Both the position numbers and the translations under genes were made by a program. Below the pieces are notes generated by a model, which ran no database searches, was not told the origin of the DNA, and worked only from the letters and a program-made list of their open reading frames with translations. 64,000 nucleotides of DNA from Odiellus spinosus. Its lineage: Eukaryota > Arthropoda > Arachnida > Opiliones > Phalangiidae. Shown here piece after piece: positions 24,658-36,952 of this stretch (positions within the stretch are counted from its first letter, which is position 1; each line of letters begins with the position of its first letter). The stretch covers positions 3,688,601 through 3,752,600 of the forward strand of contig OY987237.1 in the NCBI GenBank assembly GCA_963920705.1, given 5' to 3'.

Positions 24658-25633
24658 TAGACCTTTTAAACTGACCTTTGTGAGATTTTAAACTGACCTT
24701 TGTGAGATTTTAAACTGACCTTTGTGAGATTTTAAACTGACCTTTGTGAGATTTTAAACTCTAACTTTGTGAGATTTTAAACTCGAACTTTGTGAGATTT
24801 TAAACTCGAACTTTGTGAGATTTTAAACTCGAACTTTGTGAGATTTTAAACTCGAACTTTGTGAGATTTTAAACTCGAACTTTGTGAGATTTTAAACTCG
24901 AACTTTGTGAGATTTTAAACTCGAACTTTGTGAGATTTTAAACTCGAACTTTGTGAGATTTTAAACTCGAACTTTGTGAGATTTTAAACTCGAACTTTGT
25001 GAGATTTTAAACTCGAACTTTGTGAGATTTTAAACTCGAACTTTGTGAGATTTTAAACTCGAACTTTGTGAGATTTTAAACTCGAACTTTGTGAGATTTT
25101 AAACTCGAACTTTGTGAGATTTTAAACTCGAACTTTGTGAGATTTTAAACTCGAACTTTGTGAGATTTTAAACTCGAACTTTGTGAGATTTTAAACTCGA
25201 ACTTTGTGAGATTTTAAACTCGAACTTTGTGAGATTTTAAACTCGAACTTTGTGAGATTTTAAACTCGAACTTTGTGAGATTTTAAACTCGAACTTTGTG
25301 AGATTTTAAACTCGAACTTTGTGAGATTTTAAACTCGAACTTTGTGAGATTTTAAACTCGAACTTTGTGAGATTTTAAACTCGAACTTTGTGAGATTTTA
25401 AACTCGAACTTTGTGAGATTTTAAACTCGAACTTTGTGAGATTTTAAACTCGAACTTTGTGAGATTTTAAACTCGAACTTTGTGAGATTTTAAACTCGAA
25501 CTTTGTGAGATTTTAAACTCGAACTTTGTGAGATTTTAAACTCGAACTTTGTGAGATTTTAAACTCGAACTTTGTGAGATTTTAAACTCGAACTTTGTGA
25601 GATTTTAAACTCGAACTTTGTGAGATTTTAAAC
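24658..25633. repeat. 22/23-bp GAGATTTTAAACTCGAACTT tandem array, about 42 copies
   Basis: Starts with four 22-bp units ending CTGACCTTTGT, one CTCTAACTTTGT unit, then about 37 nearly identical 23-bp CTCGAACTTTGT units. The unit lengthened by one base before the main amplification. Confidence 0.96.
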
Positions 25634-25639
25634 TGTCAT

Positions 25640-27640
25640 TTTTAAGACTATAAACAGATTTCAGGAATTTTGACACTTTAAACTGAGATTTCACAAATAT
25701 GGATTGAATATTATGAGATTTAAAAATTTCAAAGAGGTTTTATGATTTGTAACTAAATTTTGGAGTAGCTGACCCCTCAATATCTGTCCTTTGTTGAAGA
25801 TTTTCATTGTAAAGGGAATATAAAATGTATTAGAATATATATTTGACATTTAATCTCTATAATATATATATATATTTAAGAATTCCACGATTGTAAAGAA
25901 TGTTTTGAGATACGCAATCAATACTAAGCATAGTTTCAAGCAAAACAAACAATGATTCAAAAGAACGAAATTTTGAACCTCGTAAGAAAAAAATCTATAT
26001 ATTTTTTTATCTTATATTGGAGGCCCTGTCAAAGTAATCAAAGATTAAAATTCCTCGAGTTAGGCCTATCAATTTTATAATACTCTCCTCCCTCGGTAAC
26101 AAATCGCCTCGGGAGAAGCAAAATTCAATGGAATATAAAATGTTTTATATTCTTTTCATTGAATAGCGCTCGAATACTTGAAATCTAGATATATTGTAAG
26201 GCGTGGTATTGAGCCTCTCGCGCCAAAATGCTAAGCCTAATCCGATTAAAGTGAAAAAAGAAAACAAGACTTGAACGGTGTTAAAAATTTACGTCTTTGA
26301 CCTAAATATTTTAATAGTGGAAAAATGATAGTTGCATTTTTAGAGCTCCAATCCCCATCGCCGTGGCTCTAAAGATCGTTAAAGGAAAGGTGAAAAGGGA
26401 AAAAACTACATCTAAAAATAAACCATTCCTTTGATTTTCCCGCCCTTTTTATGAAAATGATGACGCAATCGCTTTAATTCAATATTACTTCTTTGAAGGT
26501 ACGAAAAATATTACCAGGGAATCTTCTTAAACAAAAATTAAACAAGCTCCACCTTTTTCTTAGTTTTCGTAGCAATCTTGAAAGGTGTTGATTTATTGAA
26601 GAAGAAAAACAATTCTTCTTGGCCCATAAGAGACTTTAGAAATTAGTTTTAATCGTTTTAAATGAGTCAATTTGTTAAATTTTGGAGTTAAATCTAGAAA
26701 TTTGTGAAATTGTCAAAAAAAATCTTAAAATAATCAAGAGAATTTACCATAAACGGATGTAAAAGTTAGACAGTTTGGATTTTGTAATATAATCAAGCTT
26801 TTTACGGAACCGGAAATCAACTGGTAGGCAAAGGAAACTCAAAATTTAGTCTAACGTCAAAGAAATGTTAGAAAATTAAAAAAAAATAGGTCGAATTTTA
26901 TTTAACTTAAACTAAATATCTCTACAAAACATTAAATTGACAATACTAGCGCGTAGTGATACCCAATATTAAACTACATAAATTACTACTACCCATTTCC
27001 GTATAGAATGGGTAGGGGGCCCGTAAATTTACAATTTTTAAGGTTTCGCGCCCTTTTTTCAAGATTTTGGCGGGAAACAATTTAACTTTATTACAGGGCG
27101 AGTTTTAAATAAGATAAAACCTCTCGCGCGCGTGCTAAGATGGAAGAGATCTGTTATTTCTCAATTTCTCACGCCTTTCCAATTAACGTTCCAAGAAAAA
27201 ACCATTTCTACGCGCGCGTGCGACTATAGGGCGCTTCACTTAAATGACCTCTTGACCCCCTGCGCGAGAACTAGGATACTAATACTAGTAGGTTAAGATA
27301 TTCTACTCTCAAAATATAACTATAAATTACGTTGTAGGACGACTCGCATCCGTGGTTTTGGTTTTATCATCAAAAAGGCGGGAAAATGTCCGCGCGCGCT
27401 TAAAGGAGACGGAAAATGAGATATTATTATATACCTAGGCTTAGCCGACACCGTGTCGCCACCAACTAAATTTACGTGATGTGCCTCCGTGCGCGCCCTG
27501 CTAAGGTCGACCTGGGTGGTACTTTACCTACCAGATATAGGTTGAGGGAAACACCGAAAGCTTTTAAACGGGATGATTAAATTTTAAAATACTTGTACTG
27601 GTTATTTATTTATTTATTATGTTTAAGAATTTTTGAGTTT
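25640..27640. other. Unique DNA with GCGCGC clusters
   Basis: Holds several alternating CG runs (near 27,125, 27,213, 27,391 and 27,490), unusual in this AT-rich setting. No coding region recognised. Confidence 0.5.
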
Positions 27641-27647
27641 CAATATA

Positions 27648-28213
27648 GCCGCGTTCATACCAGGCCTTGAAATCGATTTAAACAGTTTCAAAACGTTTCG
27701 CTTTGATTTGATTCGATTTCTCGAAACTGCTTCGAGTATCAGTTTCGTACCGATTCGGTTTCACCAACCGATAGACGAAGCTACGATAAATCGATTTATA
27801 AAGATAATGCAGCTACGTTGTCACACTAACCTTGTTTAATCGATTTGAAACGGTAAAATTAAACAGATATTCGAATCGCCAGCGTCTTGGGCTCACACAT
27901 TATCATCATAAATCGATTTATAAAGATAATGCAGCTACGTTGTCACACTAACCTTGCTTAATCGATTTGAAACGGTAAAATTAAACAGATATTCGAATCG
28001 CCACCGTCTTGGGCTCCCACATTATCATCATAAATCGATTTATCGTAGCTGCATCTATCGGTTGTTGAAACCCAATTGGTACGAAACTGGTTCCCGAAGC
28101 AGTTTCGAGAAATCAAATCAAATCGATTTGAGAAAAGACGGTTTCCTATTCACACGACTTCAGTGAAGCGCTTTGAACGGTTCAAATCGATTCCAAGGCC
28201 GATAGAATACGTT
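27648..28213. mobile_element. ATCGAT-rich foldback element with internal 126-bp duplication
   Basis: Left end GCCGCGTTCATACCAGGCCT is inverted at the right as AAGGCCGATAGAATACG (imperfect). The arms share ATCGATTT, AAACTGCTTCG and CAACCGATAGA blocks in inverted order. The middle is a direct duplication of about 126 bp (27,791 and 27,913), each with ATAATGCAGCTACGTTGTCA. Related to the element at 61.4-61.8 kb. Confidence 0.75.
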
Positions 28214-28991
28214 ACGTCTATTTTAGTGGTCATAAAATTATATTTTTAACGCGAAGCTCTGATCTATCCATCTGTTTCTAAGATAATAAATTCAAACATC
28301 GCGTTCTCTGGAGCAGCTGTAGATAATCATTTGATCCCTAAGAGGGAAGCCACGTTTAAAATAACTCCTAATTTGCATTTAGTTTGAATCAGGGTCCCTA
28401 AACATCTCTATTAGAAATCAAACACGAATGAAATGTCCAAAGAAAATTGTGAAAACTGAAAATTACGTTGGGACTGATATTTTTTTTACGAGGAGGCGAT
28501 ATTTAAGATACTGATTTGTGAAATTTCATACTTTCCTGGCGTGTCTGCGTCGTTAATTTCATCTTTAGTTTACACTAAGGAGAAAGCCGGATTAATCCGT
28601 CATCTCTATGAAATTTTCGTTATGGGTTTATACATTATCGCCCGCTTTCAAATAAAGATGAAATTAATCTCGCAGACACTCTCTTTTAAAATAAAAATGT
28701 TATTGGATTGACCTATTGACTTCGTCTTAATGTTATTTATATCGTAGCTTCGAAAGACGAAGCCTACGAACCAAGCCATTAAGTATAAATCCGCCTTTGG
28801 CCATTTAAGATTAGGATATTGTCGAGAAAGTGTCATTTGTAAAAAAATTCATGATTCAAGGTTAAACTGGTTTTAAATCATTCATTCCCGTGTAAAAGTA
28901 TATAGATTAACTGTCATGCACGTGATAATAACGGCTTTACTAATTTTAAAGGGAGGATGAAACATTTTTTATAAAATTATCTATTTACTTA

Positions 28992-29212
28992 TTAAAGGGG
29001 CTGTGAAATGCCAAAAAGCTATCACCTAACTCCATGAAAGTAAACAACGCTTAAAATTAGCCGAAAAGGTTATCACCCCTGTCTCCCTCGAGTGATTTAG
29101 ACTCTTCCACAATATCGTAATAGAGAAAAAAATAACTCTTAGATACTTGAAATATTAAATAATTTAAATCTCACATTCAATAAATTATTGAAACAATTCA
29201 TTATCCCTTTAA
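28992..29212. mobile_element. TTAA-flanked MITE, 213 bp
   Basis: TTAA at both ends, starts AGGGGCTGTGAAATG and ends CAATTCATTATCCCT (imperfect inverse). The interior (GTAAACAACGC, CTCGAGTGATTTAGACTCTT) matches the foldback element at 37,754-38,153, so the two are related. Confidence 0.7.
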
Positions 29213-30650
29213 ACTAGTATTATTTCCTGAAGCCTTTTAATAATAATATAGTATAATAAATCCCATTTGAATTGTCAATGCTTTCAAAGCTACGGTAGCC
29301 TTTGTTTCAATAATATCATTTACTAAGAATGAAAGGAAGCCTAGATCATCTAGTACTGGCAAACAAATAGTTAATTTGATACACCTTATTTTTCCCAGTG
29401 GCCTTTGTCTGGAGGGGGAGGGAATGAGGAGGGATTTAGTTAGACATATTATGGACCTAATGATCCGAAATGCTTATTGGCATTGCCAATGTGTGCCTCG
29501 TGTCCAGCAGAGGGTTGCATCGGGAGAGAGAGGCCTCGTATTTGTGTCGTCATACGTTTTCCCCGGCTCCACTCTCAATGATTCGGTGACTCATCTTCGT
29601 AGGGCCTGCACGCGTGCCATCTGTACTCGCTGTACTCATTTTGACAGCCCCCAAGTCCTCTCCTGTCTTGGTACCAGAATTATCGATTTAAACAAGCGGA
29701 TGGTTTACCATTCGTTTCAGTTTGAAATTTCATTACTTAGATGTATATGGTTGCTTTTAACTCTGGCTCGAATTCGGTCGGTTTTTTTGGGCAAAATTGT
29801 TTGATTGGTGTGAAGTTGGGTGTAAGGTTAGCAGGAAAAAAAAACCTTGGGTTAACTAGTAGGAATGGTAAAAGTTGGACAAGGAATGCAAATTTGTTTT
29901 GCCAAAAATAATCTTGGGAAACTACTAAGATTGGTAGAATTTAGACCATGGTTTGTTTATTTGGTTTGCAAAAAAATTGGGTAAACTAGTTGGATTGGTA
30001 GGATTTGGGCAAGGTTTGTTTATTTGGTTTGCAAAAACATGGATAAAAGTTGGATAAAATCTACATATTTGGTTTTTTCAAAAATCTTGCAGATATGATT
30101 TGCAAAAGTAAAATTTCTGTAAATTCTTTTATTTAAAAATATTTTTCATTTTCACTGTCACTTTAATTAGAAAATAATTAACCCCGCTAGCTATAGAGTT
30201 TAATTTTAGAACATCTGCTTCGTTATGATCGTCTCACTAGTATTAAAAGCATCACCTTTCGTTATAATTAAAGATTATTTAAGCTTAATTATTTTAGTAA
30301 ATCAAATTAAATTCCTAACCATGTTGTTTTTCATTTCTTTTTTTTTGTACAGATTGCGAGAGGTTGTTTTGGTAGAAAATGAAAATTCGAGACTGTTTTT
30401 CACAAATGGAGCGTCAACATTAAATAATTGAATGAATTAATTAAAAAGGTATGTTAATATTTCATAAATTTTATTTAAAAATGACATATTCCTTTGCAAT
30501 CTTGGATGTTACTACATTTTTTTAATATTTTCCAAGTAACAAACGATACATTTTGGTCCATTTTAAGGTTGCAATAGATTATAGAGTGAAATGTTGGTTT
30601 CCATTTAAGATTTTAATTAAAATTTAAGAATTACTATTTAGTTTTAATTA
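29213..30650. other. Unique DNA with a 142-codon frame and a degenerate 75-bp repeat
   Basis: A GC-richer stretch at 29,376-29,804 (+) stays open for 142 codons without a recognised domain. From 29,825 to 30,055 about three degenerate units share ACTAGTTGGATTGGTAG and GGTTTGTTTATTTGGTTTGC. Confidence 0.4.
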
Positions 30651-30653
30651 TAT

Positions 30654-30993
30654 GGTCTGGGAAAACAGGAAAAGTCAGGGAATTTGAAAATGAACCAAAA
30701 AACTCGGGGAAATTTTGATATTTTAAAAAGTCAGGGAATTTAAAGGTGTTTCAAGAAGCCAGTAAATTCCAATCATTATCCGCGGAAAAGATTCTCAGCT
30801 GACCTTGTCAGTTGTATAGATTAGAACAAAGCTACGCCTGCAACAAAGTTTGGCGAACGCGATTATATAAAAAATAAAAGGTTAAAAACTGGGTAGTATT
30901 AGCCGAAACGGTCAGGGAAAATCGTTGGAAAAGGTCAGGGAAAAACCTGGAAAAGTCAGGGAATTTGAATCTGAAAAAACTGTGGCAACTCTG
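30654..30993 (+). mobile_element. CAGGGTTGCCAC-family MITE, copy C (left end truncated)
   Basis: The CAGGGTTGCCAC start is missing; the copy begins in the first GTCAGGGAA modules. The body and the right end CTGTGGCAACTCTG are intact. + orientation. Confidence 0.85.
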
Positions 30994-31649
30994 TTCAATG
31001 TGACTTAGTTTTCCCAAGGTAAGCATCGATTAAAAACGTATTTCACGCCATCTACAGTATCCTAGTTTAATTTAATATAACCTGTTTAATATTAGGTTTT
31101 AATTAAATCTGACTTAAATTTAAACTTAGTACGGATTAATTATGATATCAGGTTTAAATAATTACTCTTAATGATTGTTTTTATCATCAATCGATAATGG
31201 GGCTTCATTTGTTGTCGACATCTATAGAAAGAATATTTCATCCAGTTAAGTTTGCAATAAAGTAAAAGTAAAGTCGGATTTATACACAATTTTAAATCTA
31301 GTTGAAGAAAAAGTAGTTCCTGTAAACTTACCGAGATAACTTTTCATTTTTTAGATTAGACACTTATTAATTTAGACAAGTTTATTGGATTTTAAAATTG
31401 AACTAAAAGAGTTCTAGAATAATTAGGAAACTTTGAAATAATGTCAAAGGTCAACTCATTAATCTTGAACTTTATAAATTGGGCTCTGTCAAGAAAAACG
31501 TGGGAATTTTAAAATCAGACATAACCGAAAGAAAATTACTTTGTAAATTTTCACAATTCTATTATGCCTAGAGTAAATTATTTCAAATCTATTTGGCCCC
31601 GTGAGATATTGGCACCATTAACCATTGGTGTTCGGTAAAATAAAAGTAG

Positions 31650-32115
31650 ATATAAATTCTGGCCAATCATATTATTTCAGCCTTCAACAGTACTTGTAAT
31701 GTATTGTCTCAACATTAACAGAATCGGCCGGCGCTTGATGACCATGATCTTAGCAAGAAGGATCAGATAAGGAGAGGAAAAATGGGGCTGCGTTGAGTTA
31801 GAGAGAGAAGAGCCAACCTCCCACTGGGGTGGAAAGGTGGGATAGGAAATTCTCGAGGTAAACAGTTGTCACGTGGTCACTAGCGTCGTTGGCTACTATG
31901 AAGCTGATAAAGGATCCGTTTTACCCACGTGACAACATTGTACCACGAAACGTCTCTACCCCCGTTCTCCCAGAGTGGGAGTTTAGGCCGACACAGTAGG
32001 AACCGCGCCGTCCCCACTTATCCTCTCCTTATCTGATCCTTCTTGATCTTAGTCACCAAATATTGATACACTACAAGCACTTTTGAAGGCTGAAATAATA
32101 TGATTGGTTAGAATA
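31650..32115. mobile_element. Foldback element, about 465 bp, with arms over 120 bp
   Basis: CCAATCATATTATTTCAGCC near 31,660 is inverted at 32,083-32,106, and AAGAAGGATCAGATAAGGAG near 31,758 is inverted near 32,022-32,043. TCACGTGG also appears inverted across the centre. No coding capacity; exact ends and target duplication not resolved. Confidence 0.8.
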
Positions 32116-32463
32116 TTACCAAACTTTAGAAATTAATTTAAATACCAAAAACTTGTCTAAAAATTGATTTAAAATTTCTCGAATATGTTTGACTCCTCGT
32201 ATGTCTCATACCCTACTTAAAATCGAATTAATGAGGTTCCCACGAATCAGTTTTAGTTTTCAATACCTTCATCTTTCTAGTACTTGGTTTTCTTTAGATT
32301 TAAAGGGAAGGCTTTCTTGGTATCTTGATATAGAAATAACAGTGTTATTAGAACCATAGTGAATAAGCGTTACTTCCGATAAACGTAGTACCGTAAGGTT
32401 CTGAATTAAATCTCTTTTTTCCATATAAGGATTGAGTGCAATATTCTTAAGACTATTTTTTTA

Positions 32464-32753
32464 TTAAAGGGATTATGAAATGTAAAAATGTTTTGATTTT
32501 TAGTCAAATCAAAATTATGATTTAATCTATAACTCCAGAAACACTTTAGATTATTCAGAAATATTTGAAAAATATTAAAGTTTTGGGGATTATCTTAGTT
32601 TTTAATTAAAATAAATACTCGCGCTATGATTGGTCAATTTACGTAATTTTTGTTTCTACAACAAATTTATTTTAATATTTATTTAGTGATAATATTTTAC
32701 GTTTTTATGGTCTCTATTTTATTTTTATTTTTTTTGATTCATTACCCCTTTAA
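32464..32753. mobile_element. TTAA-flanked MITE, 282 bp
   Basis: TTAA at 32,464-32,467 and 32,750-32,753. Starts AGGGATTATGAAATG and ends GATTCATTACCCCT, an imperfect inverse. AT-rich body. Confidence 0.65.
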
Positions 32754-33235
32754 AGGTTAGGAGGTCACGTGGTTGTAATATATATAAACGGGGTGTGGTT
32801 GCCCCAGCATGCTCAGAATGAACGATTAATATGTAGAAATAAGGTAACTCGGGAGCTAAGCCTTTTTGCAATCATAATAAGCGCTACATTTCGAAACTAA
32901 GTCCATATGATTCTCCGTATTTTATCGATAATGTTAAGGTAACTTAGGTTTCGTTGAAAACTCCGGTTACTATTTCAATAATCAACCGCGAAAGCGAGTT
33001 TTTGGCTATTGTGTTTTCCCATACCACCTTTTGTCGTTTTTCTATTGCCGGGCCCATTTGTAACGAACCCCCGCAACTTGAATTGAATTGATTAATCGAG
33101 ATCTTTATGTGGGTCAGACATGCAAAGTCGACACGAAACTCTTAAGCCTCGTTCGCTCGTACCTCTAAAACCGCTTCGTTTTAAATAAAATCAGAAAATT
33201 CTAAAGCCGTATTTCTCCCTCCTGAGCCACTTCAA

Positions 33236-33686
33236 ATTGGTCGGTTGAGCCAGCTCAATCTACTCGGTTGAGCCGGCTCAATCTACTCGGTTGAGCCGGC
33301 TCAATCTACTCGGTTGAGCCGGCTCAATCTACTCGGTTGAGCCGGCTCAATCTACTCGGTTGAGCCGGTTCAATCTACTAGGTTGAGCCGGTTCAATCTA
33401 CTAGGTTGAGCCGGTTCAATCTACTAGGTTGAGCCGGTTCAATCTACTCGGTTGAGCCGGTTCAATCTACTCGGTTGAGCCGGTTCAATCTACTCGGTTG
33501 AGCCGGTTCAATCTACTCGGTTGAGCCGGTTCAATCTACTCGGTTGAGCCGGTTCAATCTACTCGGTTGAGCCGGTTCAATCTACTCGGTTGAGCCGGTT
33601 CAATCTACTCGGTTGAGCCGGTTCAATCTACTCGGTTGAGCCGGTTCAATCTACTCGGTTGAGCCAGCTCAAATTGGTCGGTTAAT
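33236..33686. repeat. 23-bp TTGAGCCGGCTCAA tandem array, about 19 copies
   Basis: Units of 23 bp each carry a 14-bp dyad, TTGAGCCGGCTCAA in early units and TTGAGCCGGTTCAA later. The first and last units instead read GAGCCAGCTCAA, and CAAATTGGTCGGTT borders both ends. GC-rich relative to flanks. Confidence 0.95.
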
Positions 33687-33942
33687 GTAGATGACAGGCT
33701 ATATATATATATTAGAATAATATTTTGAGTCGAGTCACTAGCGATAGAAATATATTTCAGGTGGTTTTAATAATAGGTGTTATAAGATTAAATTAATATT
33801 CGTTCCTCTCTCGTTCCATCACGTTTATTATAAGCCTTTATTTACTTACGTCAATAGTTTTTATTTATTACTATTATTATTATTTTCATTTACGTCAGAT
33901 TGATTGGCACGCGATGTAGTCATGAACTTAAATTGATCGTTT

Positions 33943-33944
<2 letters not shown>

Positions 33945-33984
<40 letters not shown>
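33945..33984. repeat. Poly-T tract (40 T)
   Basis: Uninterrupted homopolymer preceded by an ATT microsatellite near 33,868-33,885. Confidence 0.9.
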
Positions 33985-33987
<3 letters not shown>

Positions 33988-34302
33988 TGTTTATTTCTAT
34001 CGGTGATTATTTATTTTCATGACCCCTTATTACTTTGTTTCTCCATATTTTTTGCAATGTACTCGGGGCTCCAGTTGATTTATTTTCCCTTATTAAACTA
34101 TATAAAGTTGAAACTACTTTTTGCAAACTATTAGGTATATATTGAATTTCATATTGATTCGCGTATACAATTTCTTACAAGTTTGATTAATTTATCGAGA
34201 AATATTATTGGATATTTTGAAATATAATTTCAGAATACAAAGGGACATTGTTAAGTAAAATGTATTCTAGCCCTAAAGTGTATCTTAAGCGACCAATGAA
34301 AT

Positions 34303-34980
34303 GCCAGAGTTCGTACACAACCTGGAAAGACAGGGGATTTCGAAATTGGTTCAAAAGGGTCATGAAAAAGTCAAGGAAATTGGTCCAAAATGGTCAGGGA
34401 AAAGTCAAGGAATTTGGAAATTGGTCCAAAAGGGTCAGGGAAAAGTCAAGGAATTTGGAAATTGGTCCAAAATGGTCATAGAAAAGTCAAGAAATTTGGA
34501 AAATGGTCCAAAAGGGTCAGGGAAAAGTCAAGGAATTTGGAAATTGGTACAAAAGGGTCAGGGAAAAGTCAAGGAATTTGGAAATTGGTCCAAAATGGTC
34601 AGGGAAAAGTCAAGGAATTTGGAAATTGGTCCAAAATGGTCAGGGAAAAGTCAAGGAATTTGGAAATTGGTCCAAAAGGGTCAGGGAAAAGTCAAAGAAT
34701 TTGGAAAAGGGTCAGGGAAAAGTCAAGGAATCTGGAAATATGTCCCAAAGGGTCAGGGAAAAGTCAAGGAATTTGGAAATTGCTCCAAAAGTCAGGGAAA
34801 GTCAAAGAATTTGGTAATTGGTCTAAAATGGTCAGGGAAAAGTCAAGGAGTTTGGAAATTGGTCCAAAATGGTCAGGGAAAAGTCAATGAATCTGGAAAT
34901 ATGTCCAAAAGGGTCATGGAAAAGTCAAGGAGTTTGGAAATTGGTCCAAAAGGGTCAGGCAAAAGTCAAGGAATTTGTTT
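34303..34980 (+). repeat. 41-bp GTCAGGGAAAAGTCAAGGAA tandem array
   Basis: Begins CAGAGTTCGTACACAACCTG, the 5' terminus shared with the 4.09 and 59.2 kb arrays, then about 16 units of about 41 bp with GTCAGGGAAAAGTCAAGGAA and TTGGAAATTGGTCCAAAA. Overlapping stop-free frames up to 248 codons are repeat shadows. Confidence 0.93.
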
Positions 34981-35826
34981 CTCGGAAAAATTAAATATTT
35001 TATTACGTGTCAAGAAACTTAAATTCAAAAGATATTTAATTTTTTAGGTGCTACAGTTCCCCTTTAAGTATAATTTTGAAAATGGTGTTCGTATTAAGGG
35101 CATTTCGATGTCGTTCTAATTGAATGAAATTTATAATTTGCTAGTTTTATTTACCAGGGGATCTCCGACCCAAATCAAACTTCTAAAGTGTATTCCCGAT
35201 ATAAAGCTACTTTAGATGATTCAATTTAAACCAATATTGCCTAAATTATAAAGTTCTTTTTAACTTAGAGAGTATTTGATTTTGGTCATGGTGGAGACAA
35301 ATAATAAATAAGCGTATTTATTTGTTATTTATTATTCTTTTTAAGGCTCTTACCCACTAGTTCTAAATGAGATAACGATACGTAACTTTTCCTTTGATGT
35401 TTTTAAAGAATATTCTTAATGATAGAACGATTAAATTAGAAGCAAAAAGAGGTTTATCCCAACGTAGTTGTCATTCGTTCTGATTAAACGAATGAACTCT
35501 TATAACTCTAGGAATTAATTAGAGTGATTCGTAAAATATTCAAAAGACGGTGAAAGAATTATATAATGGAGTTAATTTTCGTAGTTAATTTCCAAGTTTG
35601 TATATATATATATATATTATTATATATTCTAATTGATGTTTAACTGTACGTGGTTTATGTTAAATAAAATTAGTTTCGTGATTATTTTATTTATTTTTAA
35701 GGGAATAAAATATGCTTTAGAACAGGTGTGGTCATTATCAAAGGTGATTTTTGTTAAAAAATGATACAAAAGAAGATTAATCTCAGTGTTTAATTAGGGC
35801 TATTAATTTAAACGATAAGAAATCAA

Positions 35827-36278
35827 CAGGGTGACCACTTTTCCTATATTTTCCTATTTGTTCCTATATTTTCACCTCCTTCCTATTTTTCTCCTATAAT
35901 TTAATGTCAATTCCTATAATCTAATATATTTCTACTCAAAATCTCTAGGGTAAAGTTCTAAATCGTACCGTCAGCTGTGGCTGTATAAGATTATTTTAGC
36001 TTAACCGTACATTTTCCAGTTAAAATAGTCTGTAAAATTCCATACTATTTAAGCAATTGGATCATATTAATACCATGTTTAAACCGGTGGCGAGAGTTGT
36101 GACGCAATAATAAACATGCTTCCTACTTTTAATTAATTATTTTCCTATTTTATCATATATTTTACACTTATTTCTTCCTATTTTATCCTATATTTTACAT
36201 AAAATTCTTCCTATCTTTTCCTATATTTCGCAAAGAAATTTCCTATATAGGATTTTCAAATTTTCAGTGGTCACCCTG
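35827..36278. mobile_element. CAGGGTGACCACT-ended CCTATA-rich MITE with 6-bp target duplication
   Basis: Starts CAGGGTGACCACT and ends AGTGGTCACCCTG, a perfect 13-bp inverted pair. AATCAA lies immediately outside both ends (35,821-35,826 and 36,279-36,284). Both flanks of the body are packed with TTCCTATATTTTCCTATTT-like motifs. Same family as 8,229-8,941. Confidence 0.88.
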
Positions 36279-36952
36279 AATCAATAATAAAAGCTACTAA
36301 CTACGGGTTGTTCTACTTCATTATCTCTTTTACGGGCTGTGTGTGGACGAGACAGACAATGTTTTAAACCTTCCCCTGAGAATTTCTTATTGTCGCTTTC
36401 TACGTCCAATTTCTTTTCTTTAACTCGAGAGAAAATGACTCCGTTAGAAAATGCCGAGGCGAAATGATACGTAATGTTAAACCACGTAGACACGAAAGTA
36501 GTCCTTCCAAACTCCATTTGAAATTCACTGATACCCAAGATGGACCGTTGAGGGAATAATTACTTAGCTAAAAGAACAATTAGTTTCTCGTGTTCAACCG
36601 AGTAGAACTTTTTTTTCTTTATAGCGCTTTCTTGTTTTGGTTTTTATTCGCTGAGTTAGAAGCAATACGTTTAAATGCGGGAAGACTTAAATTAAAGAGA
36701 AAATGTAAGATAAAAATTTAAATAGACGAATTTAAAGGACAGATCTCACGAAAGTTGACTTGATCTGGATTAAGTACTTTTACAAGAAATACCGCGCGAA
36801 AGCGAACTTATCACTGGTACCAGAACGTGCGACAATCAAGTGTAAGCTCTACAATAGTCAAGCGATCAAAGAGATGACGTAATATTACGGTTAATTTCAT
36901 TTTAAAATAATTTATTTTAAAAATTTTGAAAAATTCGATTATAAAATATATA

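Noticed and set aside
22296-25633. CRISPR-like regular repeats
   Set aside because: Repeats abut directly with no unique spacers, no cas genes are present, and the context (introns, MITEs, microsatellites) is animal.
29504-29515. CTCF-like motif CCAGCAGAGGGT
   Set aside because: One mismatch to the core; such a match is expected by chance about once per window of this size.
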